From a virus, in IMG/VR virus record IMGVR_UViG_3300032087_004763, positions 62,001 through 126,000 of that record: a stretch of 64,000 nucleotides of DNA; one strand, written 5' to 3'. Positions 8,955 through 18,326 of this stretch are shown here, piece by piece. Each line of letters opens with the position of its first letter. Position 1 is the first letter of the stretch. A program made the position numbers and the translations under genes. The notes below the pieces were generated by a model. That model saw only the letters and a list, made by a program, of their open reading frames with translations. It searched no databases and was not told the origin of the DNA.

Positions 8955-10844
8955 TTACACTGTGCCTACGACTTCTTCGAAGTCCACACCAGTTCTCACA
9001 GCTACGAATGACAGAGTCACGTAGTTGATTGAACGTGCTGGCTTAATGAAGATGTCAGCTTTGAACTCATTACGATCGATGACAGCTGCAGTATTGTTTG
9101 TTTCGTCACACACGACTCTAAAGTCTGTGATACCCCGTCTTCCCTGTACTTCACGAAGTACTGGTTCGACAATGTTGACAAACTCAGCTCTGGTGAATTC
9201 ATCGTTGAACTCAAACAGAATCTGTTCTGCTGCTCTACCAATCGCTCTTTCTAAAATCAAGAATAAACGTCTTACGTTAATTCTATCAAACGCAGATACT
9301 CTTCCTAGGAATGTCTTATCTCCAAAGAGAAGAGCACCTTGTCCAGGAATGTTAGCAATTGGGTTAATACCCGCTTTATAAAGAGTATCTCTTTGAGCTT
9401 TTGTTGGGCTATAGTTAAGAGATGTAATGCCTAGAAGTTGACCACGTCTTGATCCAGCTGGTGAGAACCATGCTGCACGATTAATGTCCGTGGATGCCAT
9501 GATGCCTGCAACAGTTGAAGCCGCAGCAACATCGACATAACGATCATTGAACTTATCATAGACCTTAATGTAGTTATTATCTACAATCAGATATGATGAT
9601 CTGGTAAATGTCTCTGCCGTAGCAACAGTATTTGTTACCTTTGTAGCATCTGAAGTTTCATTGAGTAGGTCATCTCTACAAGGAGATGTGACAACTACAC
9701 AGTCCTTTCTAGCAGTCGCTGTTGCAACAAGGTCGTTGACGATTGTTGTTAAATTAGTTCTGCTAAACTGAGATGGCGCAACTAAGAAGTCAATCTCAAC
9801 TTGATCTTTATCTTCAAACAGATCGTGAGCAGTTGCAAACTCTGATGTACCAGCAGGACCGCCGTCAAGACCATCGGTCAATGATATTTCGTTCTTAAAT
9901 TGACCTGCAGTAGATCTACTACTATCAAGCCCGTAAGCCTTATTATCAACTGCAGCAGCTCCCGCGCCGATTGCAGTTTGATCTGAGTCAAAATTAAGAA
10001 GATAAATGTATTGTGATCTTTCGTTAATCACATCTTTTGCATAGATACTGACTCCTTCGTCGTTCTTTGCGTCAGACAGAATTGAAAGACCATCAAATCT
10101 TTCTAGAACGGTTCCCTTTGTTCCTGTTAGTAAACCATCCTCATCGACGACAATGTAATGAACTTCGTCGCCATTAGCTCCTTTATCAGCAGCAAACTTA
10201 GTAGTACCTGGTTTAGCATCAAATTCTGCTTTATACGTCCAAAGATTGTAATCAGAATCCGTACTAGTAGCCATAGCGTCAGTACTAGACAACAGTCCGG
10301 CATACGAAACCTTGATGCTGTTTCCTACGTTTCCAGGAACTCGAGCAACAAAAGAGTACTTGCCTGTTACGCTTGAAGAATCTACAGTTGCAAAGTCTTG
10401 ACCGTCCACAGCTGCAGCAAGTGTAGATTGCCTTGCATCAAAGTTAGCTTTGTTTAGAATCTTTGGATTAGCTAGGTTTAAGAAACCTTGATTGTTCGAA
10501 TCAAAGTTTTGTGCGCTATATCCACGCGATGTTAAAGCATGCGCACTAGCAATACCATTGTTCTCGGTTCGAACAACTACTAAGCTATTTGAATATCTTA
10601 AAAATTGTGTAGCCGAAAGAAAATCTCTCGACATCCACGATTGTGTTAAATCGCTATCTACAGGTGCACCAAATGTTTCGACTAGTTCGGTTTCATTCGC
10701 GATGTTTACGCGCTCACCGACCGGTCCCCATTTAAACTGACCCGCAATAGCTCCCGTTGATGACTGGACGTTTGGAACGCCACCAGTCAGATCGATCTCC
10801 CTTACGACAACCGCAGGAGATTCGGAAGGTGAAAAGAGTGCCAT
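8955..10844 (-). CDS. 18: Contractile tail sheath protein gp18
   Basis: 629 residues (T4 gp18 has 659). It forms the contractile sheath around the tube. The N-terminus (FSPSESPAVVVREIDLTGGVP, here split across the start) and the C-terminal region (ILFEFNDEFTRAEFVNIVEPVLREV... then DIFIKPARSINYVTLSFVAVRTG) are typical sheath motifs. Its start at 10844 has GAGGA upstream and is preceded by a leader of about 63 nt and two late promoter motifs, fitting very high late expression. Confidence 0.95.
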   Translation of the reverse strand: MALFSPSESPAVVVREIDLTGGVPNVQSSTGAIAGQFKWGPVGERVNIANETELVETFGAPVDSDLTQSWMSRDFLSATQFLRYSNSLVVVRTENNGIASAHALTSRGYSAQNFDSNNQGFLNLANPKILNKANFDARQSTLAAAVDGQDFATVDSSSVTGKYSFVARVPGNVGNSIKVSYAGLLSSTDAMATSTDSDYNLWTYKAEFDAKPGTTKFAADKGANGDEVHYIVVDEDGLLTGTKGTVLERFDGLSILSDAKNDEGVSIYAKDVINERSQYIYLLNFDSDQTAIGAGAAAVDNKAYGLDSSRSTAGQFKNEISLTDGLDGGPAGTSEFATAHDLFEDKDQVEIDFLVAPSQFSRTNLTTIVNDLVATATARKDCVVVTSPCRDDLLNETSDATKVTNTVATAETFTRSSYLIVDNNYIKVYDKFNDRYVDVAAASTVAGIMASTDINRAAWFSPAGSRRGQLLGITSLNYSPTKAQRDTLYKAGINPIANIPGQGALLFGDKTFLGRVSAFDRINVRRLFLILERAIGRAAEQILFEFNDEFTRAEFVNIVEPVLREVQGRRGITDFRVVCDETNNTAAVIDRNEFKADIFIKPARSINYVTLSFVAVRTGVDFEEVVGTV

Positions 10845-10906
10845 TTTTGTTTCCTCTATTAATGATATGAATTCATAATACGGTTGTTAGTTTTTCAATT
10901 CACTAT

Positions 10907-10922
10907 TATTTATATATTTATA
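10907..10922 (-). promoter_or_regulatory. Two tandem late promoter motifs upstream of gp18
   Basis: TATAAATA occurs twice back to back on the minus strand, at 10907-10914 and 10915-10922. The second overlaps the last codons and stop of gp17. They precede the sheath gene by about 63 nt. Duplicate cores may raise initiation for the most abundant tail protein. Confidence 0.7.
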
Positions 10923-12528
10923 GATTTGGGTCGTATTCCACAGCCCACGGACCATCTTCATTTTCTATTTTTCGAATGGCATCAGATCCGTCATCTATAA
11001 ATCCAAAAGGAACCATATCATCTTGTATCTCTTTCATTTTCTTTTCAAACAGCATTTGTTTAAGATCAATATCAGTCATATCACCGAAATATTGCGTAGA
11101 AGCAAAATAGCCAAACATAACTAGGTTCATCATCAGGTCATCATGATTACCTACACTTGCCTGATAGCTAGTGCCTTTTGCTTCGAACGTAGATATCTCG
11201 AGTATTGTGTGCTCGTCCACAACCTTGAGTTTATTATTTTCTAGGATATCTTTAATAGCTGAGCAGCCGAGCCTCTTGACTTTTCGGTTCATTTCAATAC
11301 CGAGACCAGATGCTTTGACTGATGAAGACGCGTGTAGATTTTCATATTCTAGATCGTGGTATAAGCCATTACACACGACGGATCCCTGATCGTTTGACTC
11401 AACGACGATGTAAGCATCATTGTAGACTTTCGCGTACTTATATATAATGTTAGGGAAGAGTATAGGCGAGATAGTGTTATTGCGATACACGGCGACCTGC
11501 TCAAAAGGCCGGACTGAAATATCGATCAAGTTAAAAGTAGAATAGTCTTGACCTCTTCCTTTTGATACATCTACTGTCATAACATATTCGTGTTGTTTAG
11601 TCGTCTCTTTATAGACGAGAAGGTCTCCCGCTTCAAGGGTTCGAATAGGGTTATGCGCTCGGAGGCTCATCAGTGTTTCGGCATTGATGAGTGTATCACC
11701 TGTACCGAAGAAGGTATTACCAAATTCTTGGTCGAATTGTAACTGAGAAGTGTTTGCTATTGTCTGCGCTTTCCATACCTCATCTCGACCTGGAACATCC
11801 CACCAGTCCACACGGAACGGGTTAAATTCGTTGACTCCTTGGACTGCGCCTTCCCATATCTTATGAAAAACATTACCGATACCATTAGCGGTTGACGTCA
11901 CAATGATCTTTGTTTCTTTACCTGACGATACAACCGGATAGGTTGATGTATAAAACTCTGCTGCACGTTCGACGAATGCAAACTCATCGAGATACAAGAG
12001 GTTGACTGACATACCACGAATAGAAGAACCAGATGTCGCTGCAGCAACAATCCGTGAGTTATTACTAAACTCAATCGATCCTTTGTTGAGTGCCTTACAC
12101 CCAGGCTGTAGAAAGAACGGTATATTCTCGAGCATCAACGTGATACGGCCAAGCATCTCACGTGCTGTCGCACCCTTGTTTGCCATGACCGCAACTGTTT
12201 TCTCTGAGTGAAATAGCGCATACCACAGAAGATAAGCACAGGCAGATATTGATTTACCGGACTGACGGCATGCAAGAACAATATTGAATCGATTGTTCTG
12301 GAAGTGGTTGAACATGTCCCTTTGATAAGGATATAGATTGAATGTCACTAAACCTTGATCGAGAGCGATTACTTTAACATACTTTTCACAAAAGTACACA
12401 GGGTCGTTCATACATTTCGCGTACTCCTGTATAAGCTCAGGCTCCCACTTTTGCTGAACTCCATCACGTTTTACGTTTGGGTTGCCGAGATAACTACTCG
12501 TCTGTTGGGGTAACATCGATCTCTTCAC
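10918..12528 (-). CDS. 17: Large terminase subunit gp17
   Basis: 536 residues (T4 gp17 has 610). It is the ATP-driven DNA packaging motor and headful nuclease. The ATPase Walker A motif CRQSGKS is at residues 87-93, Walker B LLYLDEF at about 177-183, and the coupling motif TSTANG at about 211-216. The nuclease domain begins near VMTVDVSKGRGQD (first catalytic Asp about 320). It starts inside the end of gp16 (35-nt overlap), an arrangement also seen in T4. Confidence 0.97.
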   Translation of the reverse strand: MKRSMLPQQTSSYLGNPNVKRDGVQQKWEPELIQEYAKCMNDPVYFCEKYVKVIALDQGLVTFNLYPYQRDMFNHFQNNRFNIVLACRQSGKSISACAYLLWYALFHSEKTVAVMANKGATAREMLGRITLMLENIPFFLQPGCKALNKGSIEFSNNSRIVAAATSGSSIRGMSVNLLYLDEFAFVERAAEFYTSTYPVVSSGKETKIIVTSTANGIGNVFHKIWEGAVQGVNEFNPFRVDWWDVPGRDEVWKAQTIANTSQLQFDQEFGNTFFGTGDTLINAETLMSLRAHNPIRTLEAGDLLVYKETTKQHEYVMTVDVSKGRGQDYSTFNLIDISVRPFEQVAVYRNNTISPILFPNIIYKYAKVYNDAYIVVESNDQGSVVCNGLYHDLEYENLHASSSVKASGLGIEMNRKVKRLGCSAIKDILENNKLKVVDEHTILEISTFEAKGTSYQASVGNHDDLMMNLVMFGYFASTQYFGDMTDIDLKQMLFEKKMKEIQDDMVPFGFIDDGSDAIRKIENEDGPWAVEYDPNL

Positions 12529-12844
12529 TTTCTTTCTGTAGTAGTCTCTGTAAGTCAGCAGTCGACCCTACAAATATATTTTGCTGATGTTCTATCTGTT
12601 TACTGTCTTTTGTTGGTTGGGTGATATCTTTATGCTTTTTATTAAGGTCCATCAGCTTATCGTTGATGTCTGAGATATTCTTCAACATGCCGGCAAGGAC
12701 TTCATACGCCCGCGGGTGCTCGGACTCACGTGCCACGTGGATCATGTCTTCGAGGCCCTCGCGACCTTTCTCAATCAGATCGTAGTATGTCTCACGCGAA
12801 TAATCATAATCGCTTTTTACATTATCATCTTTATCACTCATCAT
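12494..12844 (-). CDS. 16: Small terminase subunit gp16
   Basis: 116 residues, mostly helical and charged, with a central predicted coiled coil (YEVLAGMLKNISDINDKLMD). T4 gp16 is 164 residues and forms rings that regulate the packaging motor. Identity comes from the helical pattern and its exact place between gp15 and gp17. It overlaps gp15 by four bases and gp17 by 35 bases. Confidence 0.85.
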   Translation of the reverse strand: MMSDKDDNVKSDYDYSRETYYDLIEKGREGLEDMIHVARESEHPRAYEVLAGMLKNISDINDKLMDLNKKHKDITQPTKDSKQIEHQQNIFVGSTADLQRLLQKESEEIDVTPTDE

Positions 12845-13626
12845 GCACTATCTATAATTGTCGTTATGAATCCAAAGTCAGAATCAGCCATTCCATGAAT
12901 ACCAGCTGAATCTTTTACATTTACTCGTATTGTTTCTAATCCTCTTGACGAATCGTTTAATCCGACACCAAGCTGATGCATGACAGCATCAACCTGTCTG
13001 ATAATACTACTATTAGATATTGGTCCATGGAAACTTACTTTCATTTCAAAATCAAGTGTGTATACTATCGTTCTTCTTGATTCAATAGCCCCTTCGAAAT
13101 CGTCTTGAAAAGATAGACCTTGAATAATGATTGGAATATCTTCCTTAAACTCAGGATATTCCTGTGTAAAAGGTTTAATTGTCAGTGTATACTGCGGATT
13201 AAAGAACGGCAATATTTGTTCTACTACCTGTAATGCATCATCCTGGCTTTTCGCATAAATGTTTAACTGAAAATTAATCGTCCACGGAACTGGTGGAAAA
13301 AACTTCTGCCTAGACCCAGTGCTAGAACCTAAAGTGTTGAACGTATTTACTTTTGTTAACTGTCTCGCAAGGTCATAAGTAAAGTTTGTAATCTCAAACG
13401 ACATACGAGGAAGCTTAATAGCAACTTGTGTATCAGCGCTTAGGTCTGGGTTCTCTCTTATTCTCTCTAGATATTTGTGTTTCGGTGCGTATGACAGTGG
13501 AACCTTTACTTGACTAATAACAGACCCAGCAGAATTTTTACGTAGCACGTAGAGGTTATTAAACATGCGACCGAAGATAGAAACACACTTCCGGATTTTT
13601 TCATGATAGTAGTAAGTCCCAAACAT
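12841..13626 (-). CDS. 15: Tail sheath stabiliser and completion protein gp15
   Basis: 261 residues (T4 gp15 has 272). It caps the finished tail as a hexamer and joins it to the neck. The N-terminal segment MFGTYYYHEKIRKCVSIFG followed by FNNLYVLRK, and LSYAPKHKYLERI, are characteristic. It overlaps gp14 and gp16 by one and four bases, so the neck/terminase run is translationally coupled. Confidence 0.92.
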   Translation of the reverse strand: MFGTYYYHEKIRKCVSIFGRMFNNLYVLRKNSAGSVISQVKVPLSYAPKHKYLERIRENPDLSADTQVAIKLPRMSFEITNFTYDLARQLTKVNTFNTLGSSTGSRQKFFPPVPWTINFQLNIYAKSQDDALQVVEQILPFFNPQYTLTIKPFTQEYPEFKEDIPIIIQGLSFQDDFEGAIESRRTIVYTLDFEMKVSFHGPISNSSIIRQVDAVMHQLGVGLNDSSRGLETIRVNVKDSAGIHGMADSDFGFITTIIDSA

Positions 13627-14510
13627 TAATTATTCTCCGGATCACCAAATGGGTTAGTTTCAGTAAAGTCTAAGAAATCAGTCGACTGAGTACTAAAGTC
13701 TAAGCTTTGTTCATTAGATGCTATCTTGTTATCTTCGGCTACAGCTGATATCGTAAAATCTGAATCCTGGATTCTTAGTGTTCCACCAGAAACGAAGTTG
13801 TGGAACTTGCCGTCATCAGCACCGGCATGAATCAGGTGTACCTTATTATCTGAGTCAGACCATTTCGAGATCTCACCCTGCATCACAACACCGCTACCGA
13901 ATGTTTGAGTCGCAATCAAGCCGATACGATCGTTAATAGACAGTGGGCTATTGTGATCAACAGTCAGTACATAAGTGTATGAGTAGTCTGTTTCAATCTT
14001 ATCTATCTCTGCGATTCCAGTGTCTAGATCTTCATCATTGTACTCGAACAAGGTAGCTCTGAGTTTAAAGACAGGTAAGTTTGACAACTGATAGAATGGT
14101 TGCTCGTGCTCCACATGGCGGATCTCAAACAACTTATTTGTCATAGGTAAGTAGATAAGATCACCCTCAAATGGCCTAACCGCTGTTACGCCGCTATCCA
14201 TCCTTGCAACTTGTTGAGTCCATCTTCTTCTCGATACAACAAATGTCGCTTCATCGCGGATCTCGACACCAAACCGAGTAAAGAGATCACCTTCTCCATC
14301 AAAGCCATCGACATTCTCAATATACATCTCAATCTTATGTGATGAGTTAAATCTTGATGGGACATCCTCACCAAAAATTCTGTCTTCTCCGACCAGATCA
14401 CGTGGAAGATAATATACATCTTGGCCGTATACTTTCAACGACTCGATGACAATATCTTCGTATAAGTTCTGTTCTGATCTGACCTTGTCAGAGAAGTATA
14501 AATTTTTCAT
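13626..14510 (-). CDS. 14: Neck protein gp14
   Basis: 294 residues (T4 gp14 has 256). With gp13 it forms the neck joining head and tail. The start MKNLYFSDKVRSEQNLYEDI and the middle FTRFGVEIRDEATFVVSRRRW and YLPMTNKLFEIRHVEHE segments match the gp14 family. It begins one base after gp13 ends. Confidence 0.92.
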   Translation of the reverse strand: MKNLYFSDKVRSEQNLYEDIVIESLKVYGQDVYYLPRDLVGEDRIFGEDVPSRFNSSHKIEMYIENVDGFDGEGDLFTRFGVEIRDEATFVVSRRRWTQQVARMDSGVTAVRPFEGDLIYLPMTNKLFEIRHVEHEQPFYQLSNLPVFKLRATLFEYNDEDLDTGIAEIDKIETDYSYTYVLTVDHNSPLSINDRIGLIATQTFGSGVVMQGEISKWSDSDNKVHLIHAGADDGKFHNFVSGGTLRIQDSDFTISAVAEDNKIASNEQSLDFSTQSTDFLDFTETNPFGDPENN

Positions 14511-14511
14511 A

Positions 14512-15267
14512 TTAACCTACAAAGAATCCTGGTGGCATCTCGTGTTCGAGACGAATGGCTTCACGATGCTGTTGAATCTCGTTTGTAGCATCATCGTAGA
14601 TCTGTCTTCCATTTAGCGTGACTCCACCTGGAAGCTGCATACCTTCAAACTTAATTAGGTTCTGACCCCACTGCTGTTTGATGAGAGACGTAGTATACTC
14701 TTTAAGCCATAGATCATTATAGATCGATGTACTTGTATCCGGATCAATGATCTGATAAACCTCTGCAATAATGTAATCACCAGCCTTGATATCATCATCA
14801 GCAAAGTCTCCAAAGATATACAGACGATTCTGCTTACGAGAAAACTGAACTTGTGGATGGCCATTGAGTTTCATGTCGAGTAATGAGAGATACTGTTGCA
14901 TCTGCTCATAGTAAGCAAGGTCACCGGCAAAATGAATTAGTGACGCCATATCGTTTAGCATCATCTGATACTTGATGTCAAAAAAGTTTCGACCAGAGTT
15001 AAAATTAGATGCTAGTGGAAAAAGCTTTGAGACATATGTAATATTTGAATTAAGAGAGATGTACTCGTTCGTAACATCAGATTCTGTCACTAGGTGTTTC
15101 AGGTATGTACGTAGCGTAGCTTCACCATGATATTCCTGATAGTATTGTAAAGCTTCGTCAACGCGATCTTCGAGTTGGTCTTCGTCGACGTTGATTTCTA
15201 TAACAGGATCACCCAACCGGCGCTTGCAATAGTCTATCAATGTCGATCTTGAGTTCGGGTTTGCCAT
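14512..15267 (-). CDS. 13: Neck protein gp13
   Basis: 251 residues (T4 gp13 has 309). It is a head-completion protein of the neck. Typical segments are the N-terminal STLIDYCKRRLGDPVIEINV and EDRVDEALQYYQEYH and the C-terminal LPGGVTLNGRQIYDDA. The start codon lies in an inverted repeat overlapping its late promoter (15264-15293), discussed as a possible control on read-through mRNA. Confidence 0.92.
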   Translation of the reverse strand: MANPNSRSTLIDYCKRRLGDPVIEINVDEDQLEDRVDEALQYYQEYHGEATLRTYLKHLVTESDVTNEYISLNSNITYVSKLFPLASNFNSGRNFFDIKYQMMLNDMASLIHFAGDLAYYEQMQQYLSLLDMKLNGHPQVQFSRKQNRLYIFGDFADDDIKAGDYIIAEVYQIIDPDTSTSIYNDLWLKEYTTSLIKQQWGQNLIKFEGMQLPGGVTLNGRQIYDDATNEIQQHREAIRLEHEMPPGFFVG

Positions 15268-15293
15268 AGAATTATCCTTTAATGGTTCTATGG
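15264..15293 (-). promoter_or_regulatory. Leader hairpin covering the gp13 start codon
   Basis: A perfect 8-bp inverted repeat, CCATAGAA / TTCTATGG, with a 14-nt loop that contains the AAAGGA ribosome site; the ATG is in the right arm on the leftward mRNA. The left arm lies directly after the late promoter, so a late mRNA starting about six bases downstream of TATAAATA would lack half of it, while a read-through mRNA would carry the whole hairpin. Confidence 0.5.
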
Positions 15294-15294
15294 T

Positions 15295-15302
15295 TATTTA
15301 TA
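15295..15302 (-). promoter_or_regulatory. T4-type late promoter upstream of gp13
   Basis: TATAAATA on the minus strand, 28 nt before the gp13 ATG. It would drive the gp13-gp14-gp15-gp16-gp17 run. Confidence 0.75.
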
Positions 15303-15312
15303 TGTTTTGAAT

Positions 15313-16365
15313 CTAGAGGTAGCGAATATTCTGTATTCCAGGATAATTTACTAAACCTAAGACATCTGGCGTATACCCTTCAGGAAAATCAACCTCAATC
15401 CTTGGCATAACTGTATCTAAATGTAATTTACCTGCTGCTTCATATACATCATACTCTTCAGCAAGTTTCTTCATCCATAGATACCACCCATAGTCACCAA
15501 CTTCGTCACCCCGATCATTCTCTATATTTTTATTTTCTTCTACAACCCCCGGCACACGCGTATCATAAACATAGGTAGGATATCTATCGTAAAGGTGTCT
15601 CAGTTTTAAGTTACCTCTGACATGTGCATCTTTATACACAAGATAGAGTAATGTATCTTCTCCGACTACAAAGTCTGGATCATAACTATATCCGCTGACT
15701 GCGTTCTTCGAGAACATGACAAGTCTATGGTGTGTTTCCCATTTACTTAAATATTTGTAGCAGTGCGTTGCCCAATGTTTATGAGTATCAGATAGGTCAT
15801 TGCTCCAATCATTTCTCTTGGCTATGAGAGTTCCGTTAATTGCTCTCTGCCACCAGTCATAGGTATGTAAAAAACATCGTACTCCGTGACCATGAATTTT
15901 TTCTGGATTAGCCCTATCATTACAACCTAAAAATGGATCTGATACGCCTGGTACAATGGGATTGGTAATAGCCAGTAGTTCATCATAACCATTTTCTCTC
16001 CAGATACCAAATTGATATTCAAGTGCTAGTACATCAATTTCATCACTGTGCTGAGCAATTTGTTTATATGCCCAAACACCATGAGGTGTTATGAAGTCAT
16101 CTCCATCAATTAAAACCGCATAGTCATAACTAGAGGCACGGAATAAATCATAGACTGAATTTTTTCCTTGGCTCGCAGTTCCATTACTCTCAGTGACTAC
16201 ATATTCAATACTATTAGCAGTACAATGGGCAATAGCTGATTCTTTAAAATCCTCATCTTGTGTGTTAATGACAATTGTCATCTCATCAACAGGAATTGTT
16301 CTTTGATGCCTCTTAAGAGAATGCATATTTCTGCAGCAGAGAACGTAGAATCTAACAGTTTTCAT
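15313..16365 (-). CDS. Glycosyltransferase-like protein
   Basis: 350 residues. The N-terminal half resembles a GT-A fold sugar transferase: a first strand MKTVRFYVLCCRN, and a metal and nucleotide-sugar binding motif VLIDGDDF with DGDD at residues 87-90. The C-terminal half has no clear motif. GT-A enzymes transfer a sugar from a nucleotide donor; the acceptor here could be a virion protein, modified DNA or a host surface glycan. It lies between the fibre chaperone-like gene and gp13, which are late genes, so virion decoration is a reasonable guess. It is an insertion relative to the T4 order. Confidence 0.65.
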   Translation of the reverse strand: MKTVRFYVLCCRNMHSLKRHQRTIPVDEMTIVINTQDEDFKESAIAHCTANSIEYVVTESNGTASQGKNSVYDLFRASSYDYAVLIDGDDFITPHGVWAYKQIAQHSDEIDVLALEYQFGIWRENGYDELLAITNPIVPGVSDPFLGCNDRANPEKIHGHGVRCFLHTYDWWQRAINGTLIAKRNDWSNDLSDTHKHWATHCYKYLSKWETHHRLVMFSKNAVSGYSYDPDFVVGEDTLLYLVYKDAHVRGNLKLRHLYDRYPTYVYDTRVPGVVEENKNIENDRGDEVGDYGWYLWMKKLAEEYDVYEAAGKLHLDTVMPRIEVDFPEGYTPDVLGLVNYPGIQNIRYL

Positions 16366-16369
16366 ACTA

Positions 16370-16897
16370 TTACTCTATCGGTTTTGTAGGCCATGTGACA
16401 TCCGTCGGAAATCCTGATTGGCCTGGTATATCTCTTAAAGCTTGTCGATACGTAATCATTGCAGTTGAAGGGTTTCTATCAGATACCATTTCGAAATCAG
16501 TTTGCATTAAAAGGACATCGCGCTTATTTCTTATCATATTAGCTAATTCATCATTTGACAAATCTTGAACAGTCCAACCAACTGTAATTGTAGTCTCTGT
16601 TTCTGTATTTGTCTTCACTAATTTTTGAGTTGACGTGTCATATGTAGGCTCAGTTTCGTACACAACTTCTTTTAGGCTACCAGTATCAGTAGTTAACTCA
16701 AAATTACTACTGCTACTTAATTTATCCCAGTGGGAGATAGCTTCTTCTACACCTTCTTTTGCAACCTCATGTATTATTGTATCGTTAAAATCGTCAACTG
16801 CTCGTCTCACATAATAGTCTGGGTTATTCTCTTTAGAATACCGTATCATGATCTGTGAACTAACTTGATCTAATTTTGTAATTTTATATGAAATCAT
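16370..16897 (-). CDS. Tail fibre assembly chaperone-like protein
   Basis: 175 residues. The C-terminal about 55 residues (RNKRDVLLMQTDFEM ... YRQALRDIPGQSGFPTDVTW) match the pattern of phage tail assembly chaperone domains of the tail-fibre type (RxxRDxLLxxSDW ... YRQALRDLP ... WPxxP). These help fold or trimerise the distal fibre and are often replaceable together with it. The N-terminal part is unlike known chaperones. Its place just after the fibre genes supports the role. Confidence 0.65.
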   Translation of the reverse strand: MISYKITKLDQVSSQIMIRYSKENNPDYYVRRAVDDFNDTIIHEVAKEGVEEAISHWDKLSSSSNFELTTDTGSLKEVVYETEPTYDTSTQKLVKTNTETETTITVGWTVQDLSNDELANMIRNKRDVLLMQTDFEMVSDRNPSTAMITYRQALRDIPGQSGFPTDVTWPTKPIE

Positions 16898-16908
16898 TAT
16901 AAATCCTA

Positions 16909-17583
16909 CTATGTAAATTTAATAAATGCCGATCCGGTATTATTACTCTGATATCGTATTGCGGTCCATAATTTTTGTAAATCATCACTTGCACTTGGAT
17001 TGCTTTGTACGAAACTCCAATAATACCGGGTTGTGGATCTTTCGTTCAAAAGTCTTGTATGTGTACCATAATAGTTTCGAGCTGTTCTATTAAATGAAAC
17101 ATCGACTGTTCCTAAACCACCAGATACACCGTCTGTTGCTTTCACGTGCATAGTGTTCCATCCATAATCAGCACTATTTGAACTCGATAGCACTAAGATA
17201 ATCGGATTTCCAGAGACGCCTGTACCAGCATAGTTAGCGATTGTGAATCCAGTTATATTATTAGATATACCTGGATTAGTTTTACTTATAGCACCAAAAG
17301 CTGCATACCAATCATCGGCTGGTGCTTCTGGATATAAAAAGTCTCCACCGTTCAATGCCTGATAACCGTGCCTCTCAGCTCCAAATGTAGTATCTTCTCT
17401 TACAGTAACAGTAGCGCTTCGAGTTGTGGCACCATAAAAATCATCAAGTGCTATTTCACCAGATGATGGAACACCAGTATATCCATCAACACCATAGTAC
17501 TCGTTGAGTCCGTGAGGCGTCGATCCACCAAACTCAGTTGCGATATCCTGTATGTCAATTGCTCCAGATGTTTGTAGAGGCAT
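16909..17583 (-). CDS. Tail fibre or structural protein with phage N-terminal domain
   Basis: 224 residues. It starts with a common phage structural module, GAIDIQDIATEFGG followed by LNEYYG and GEIALDDFYGA, found at the N-terminus of many fibre proteins. The C-terminal portion is likely a beta-rich head domain (FVQSNPSASDDLQKLWTAIR). It overlaps the next fibre gene upstream by one base and precedes the chaperone-like gene, so it may be the chaperone's client. Confidence 0.65.
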   Translation of the reverse strand: MPLQTSGAIDIQDIATEFGGSTPHGLNEYYGVDGYTGVPSSGEIALDDFYGATTRSATVTVREDTTFGAERHGYQALNGGDFLYPEAPADDWYAAFGAISKTNPGISNNITGFTIANYAGTGVSGNPIILVLSSSNSADYGWNTMHVKATDGVSGGLGTVDVSFNRTARNYYGTHTRLLNERSTTRYYWSFVQSNPSASDDLQKLWTAIRYQSNNTGSAFIKFT

Positions 17584-18326
17584 TACATTGATCCATATGC
17601 TGTGACGTTTCCGACAACGGTCAGGTTGCCAGATGCATCGAGTTTCATTTTATTTGTACCACCAGTTGCAAAGTATAACACTCCGCTTGACTCAGTGATT
17701 GTCCAGTTACCAAGATCGACTGTTGCTGCATTTACCTTTCCGCTGACAGTCAAATCATTTGATGTTGCGTTAAACGTAAGCCCAGCATCTCCGCCAAATG
17801 ATCCACTGTTATTAAACTGAACTTGAGTGTTTGATCCACCCGGTGAAGTACTCCCACCACCTCCACCACCAAATGTGCCAGTAGGCAATCTATCAGAATC
17901 AATAGTACCAGCGGTAATTTTTGATGCATTGAGTGATGGTATTCTAGCTGCATCAAATGTACCAGATGTAATTTTAGACGTTGCTAGATTAGGTATGTCA
18001 GATGCCGATAAAGATAATCTAGCTGAAGGAACTGTACCACTACTAAGTTTCGATGCATTTAAATTAGTTAGGCTTGCGCCAGATCCAGAAAACGTTGTTC
18101 CTGTTACAGTACCACTTACAATGACACCAGCTGCATCAGTCTTTAGCTTTGTACTACCTTGGTGCATTAACTCAAAGGTACCATCACTATCCTTAGTAGT
18201 CAGCTTTGTTGCTCTTTCTTCTTTCTTAGATATAGCAGCTACAAATTCATCGGAGTCTGCAGCAGTGAATGCTACTACAGACTTAGTCTTAGTACGAGGA
18301 TTATATACGGTCTTAAATTTTGCCAT
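17583..18326 (-). CDS. Short modular tail fibre protein
   Basis: 247 residues. The N-terminus (MAKFKTVYNPRTKTKSVVAF) is followed by modules shared with the 1052-residue fibre: ITSGTFDAARIPSLNASKI and TIDSDRLPTGTFGGGGGG. The C-terminal part has repeated strands such as GTVTGTTFSGSG and GNLTVVGNVTAYG, common in fibre proteins before an intramolecular chaperone or lectin head, but none follows here. The gene sits between two other fibre genes with one-base overlaps. Confidence 0.7.
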   Translation of the reverse strand: MAKFKTVYNPRTKTKSVVAFTAADSDEFVAAISKKEERATKLTTKDSDGTFELMHQGSTKLKTDAAGVIVSGTVTGTTFSGSGASLTNLNASKLSSGTVPSARLSLSASDIPNLATSKITSGTFDAARIPSLNASKITAGTIDSDRLPTGTFGGGGGGSTSPGGSNTQVQFNNSGSFGGDAGLTFNATSNDLTVSGKVNAATVDLGNWTITESSGVLYFATGGTNKMKLDASGNLTVVGNVTAYGSM

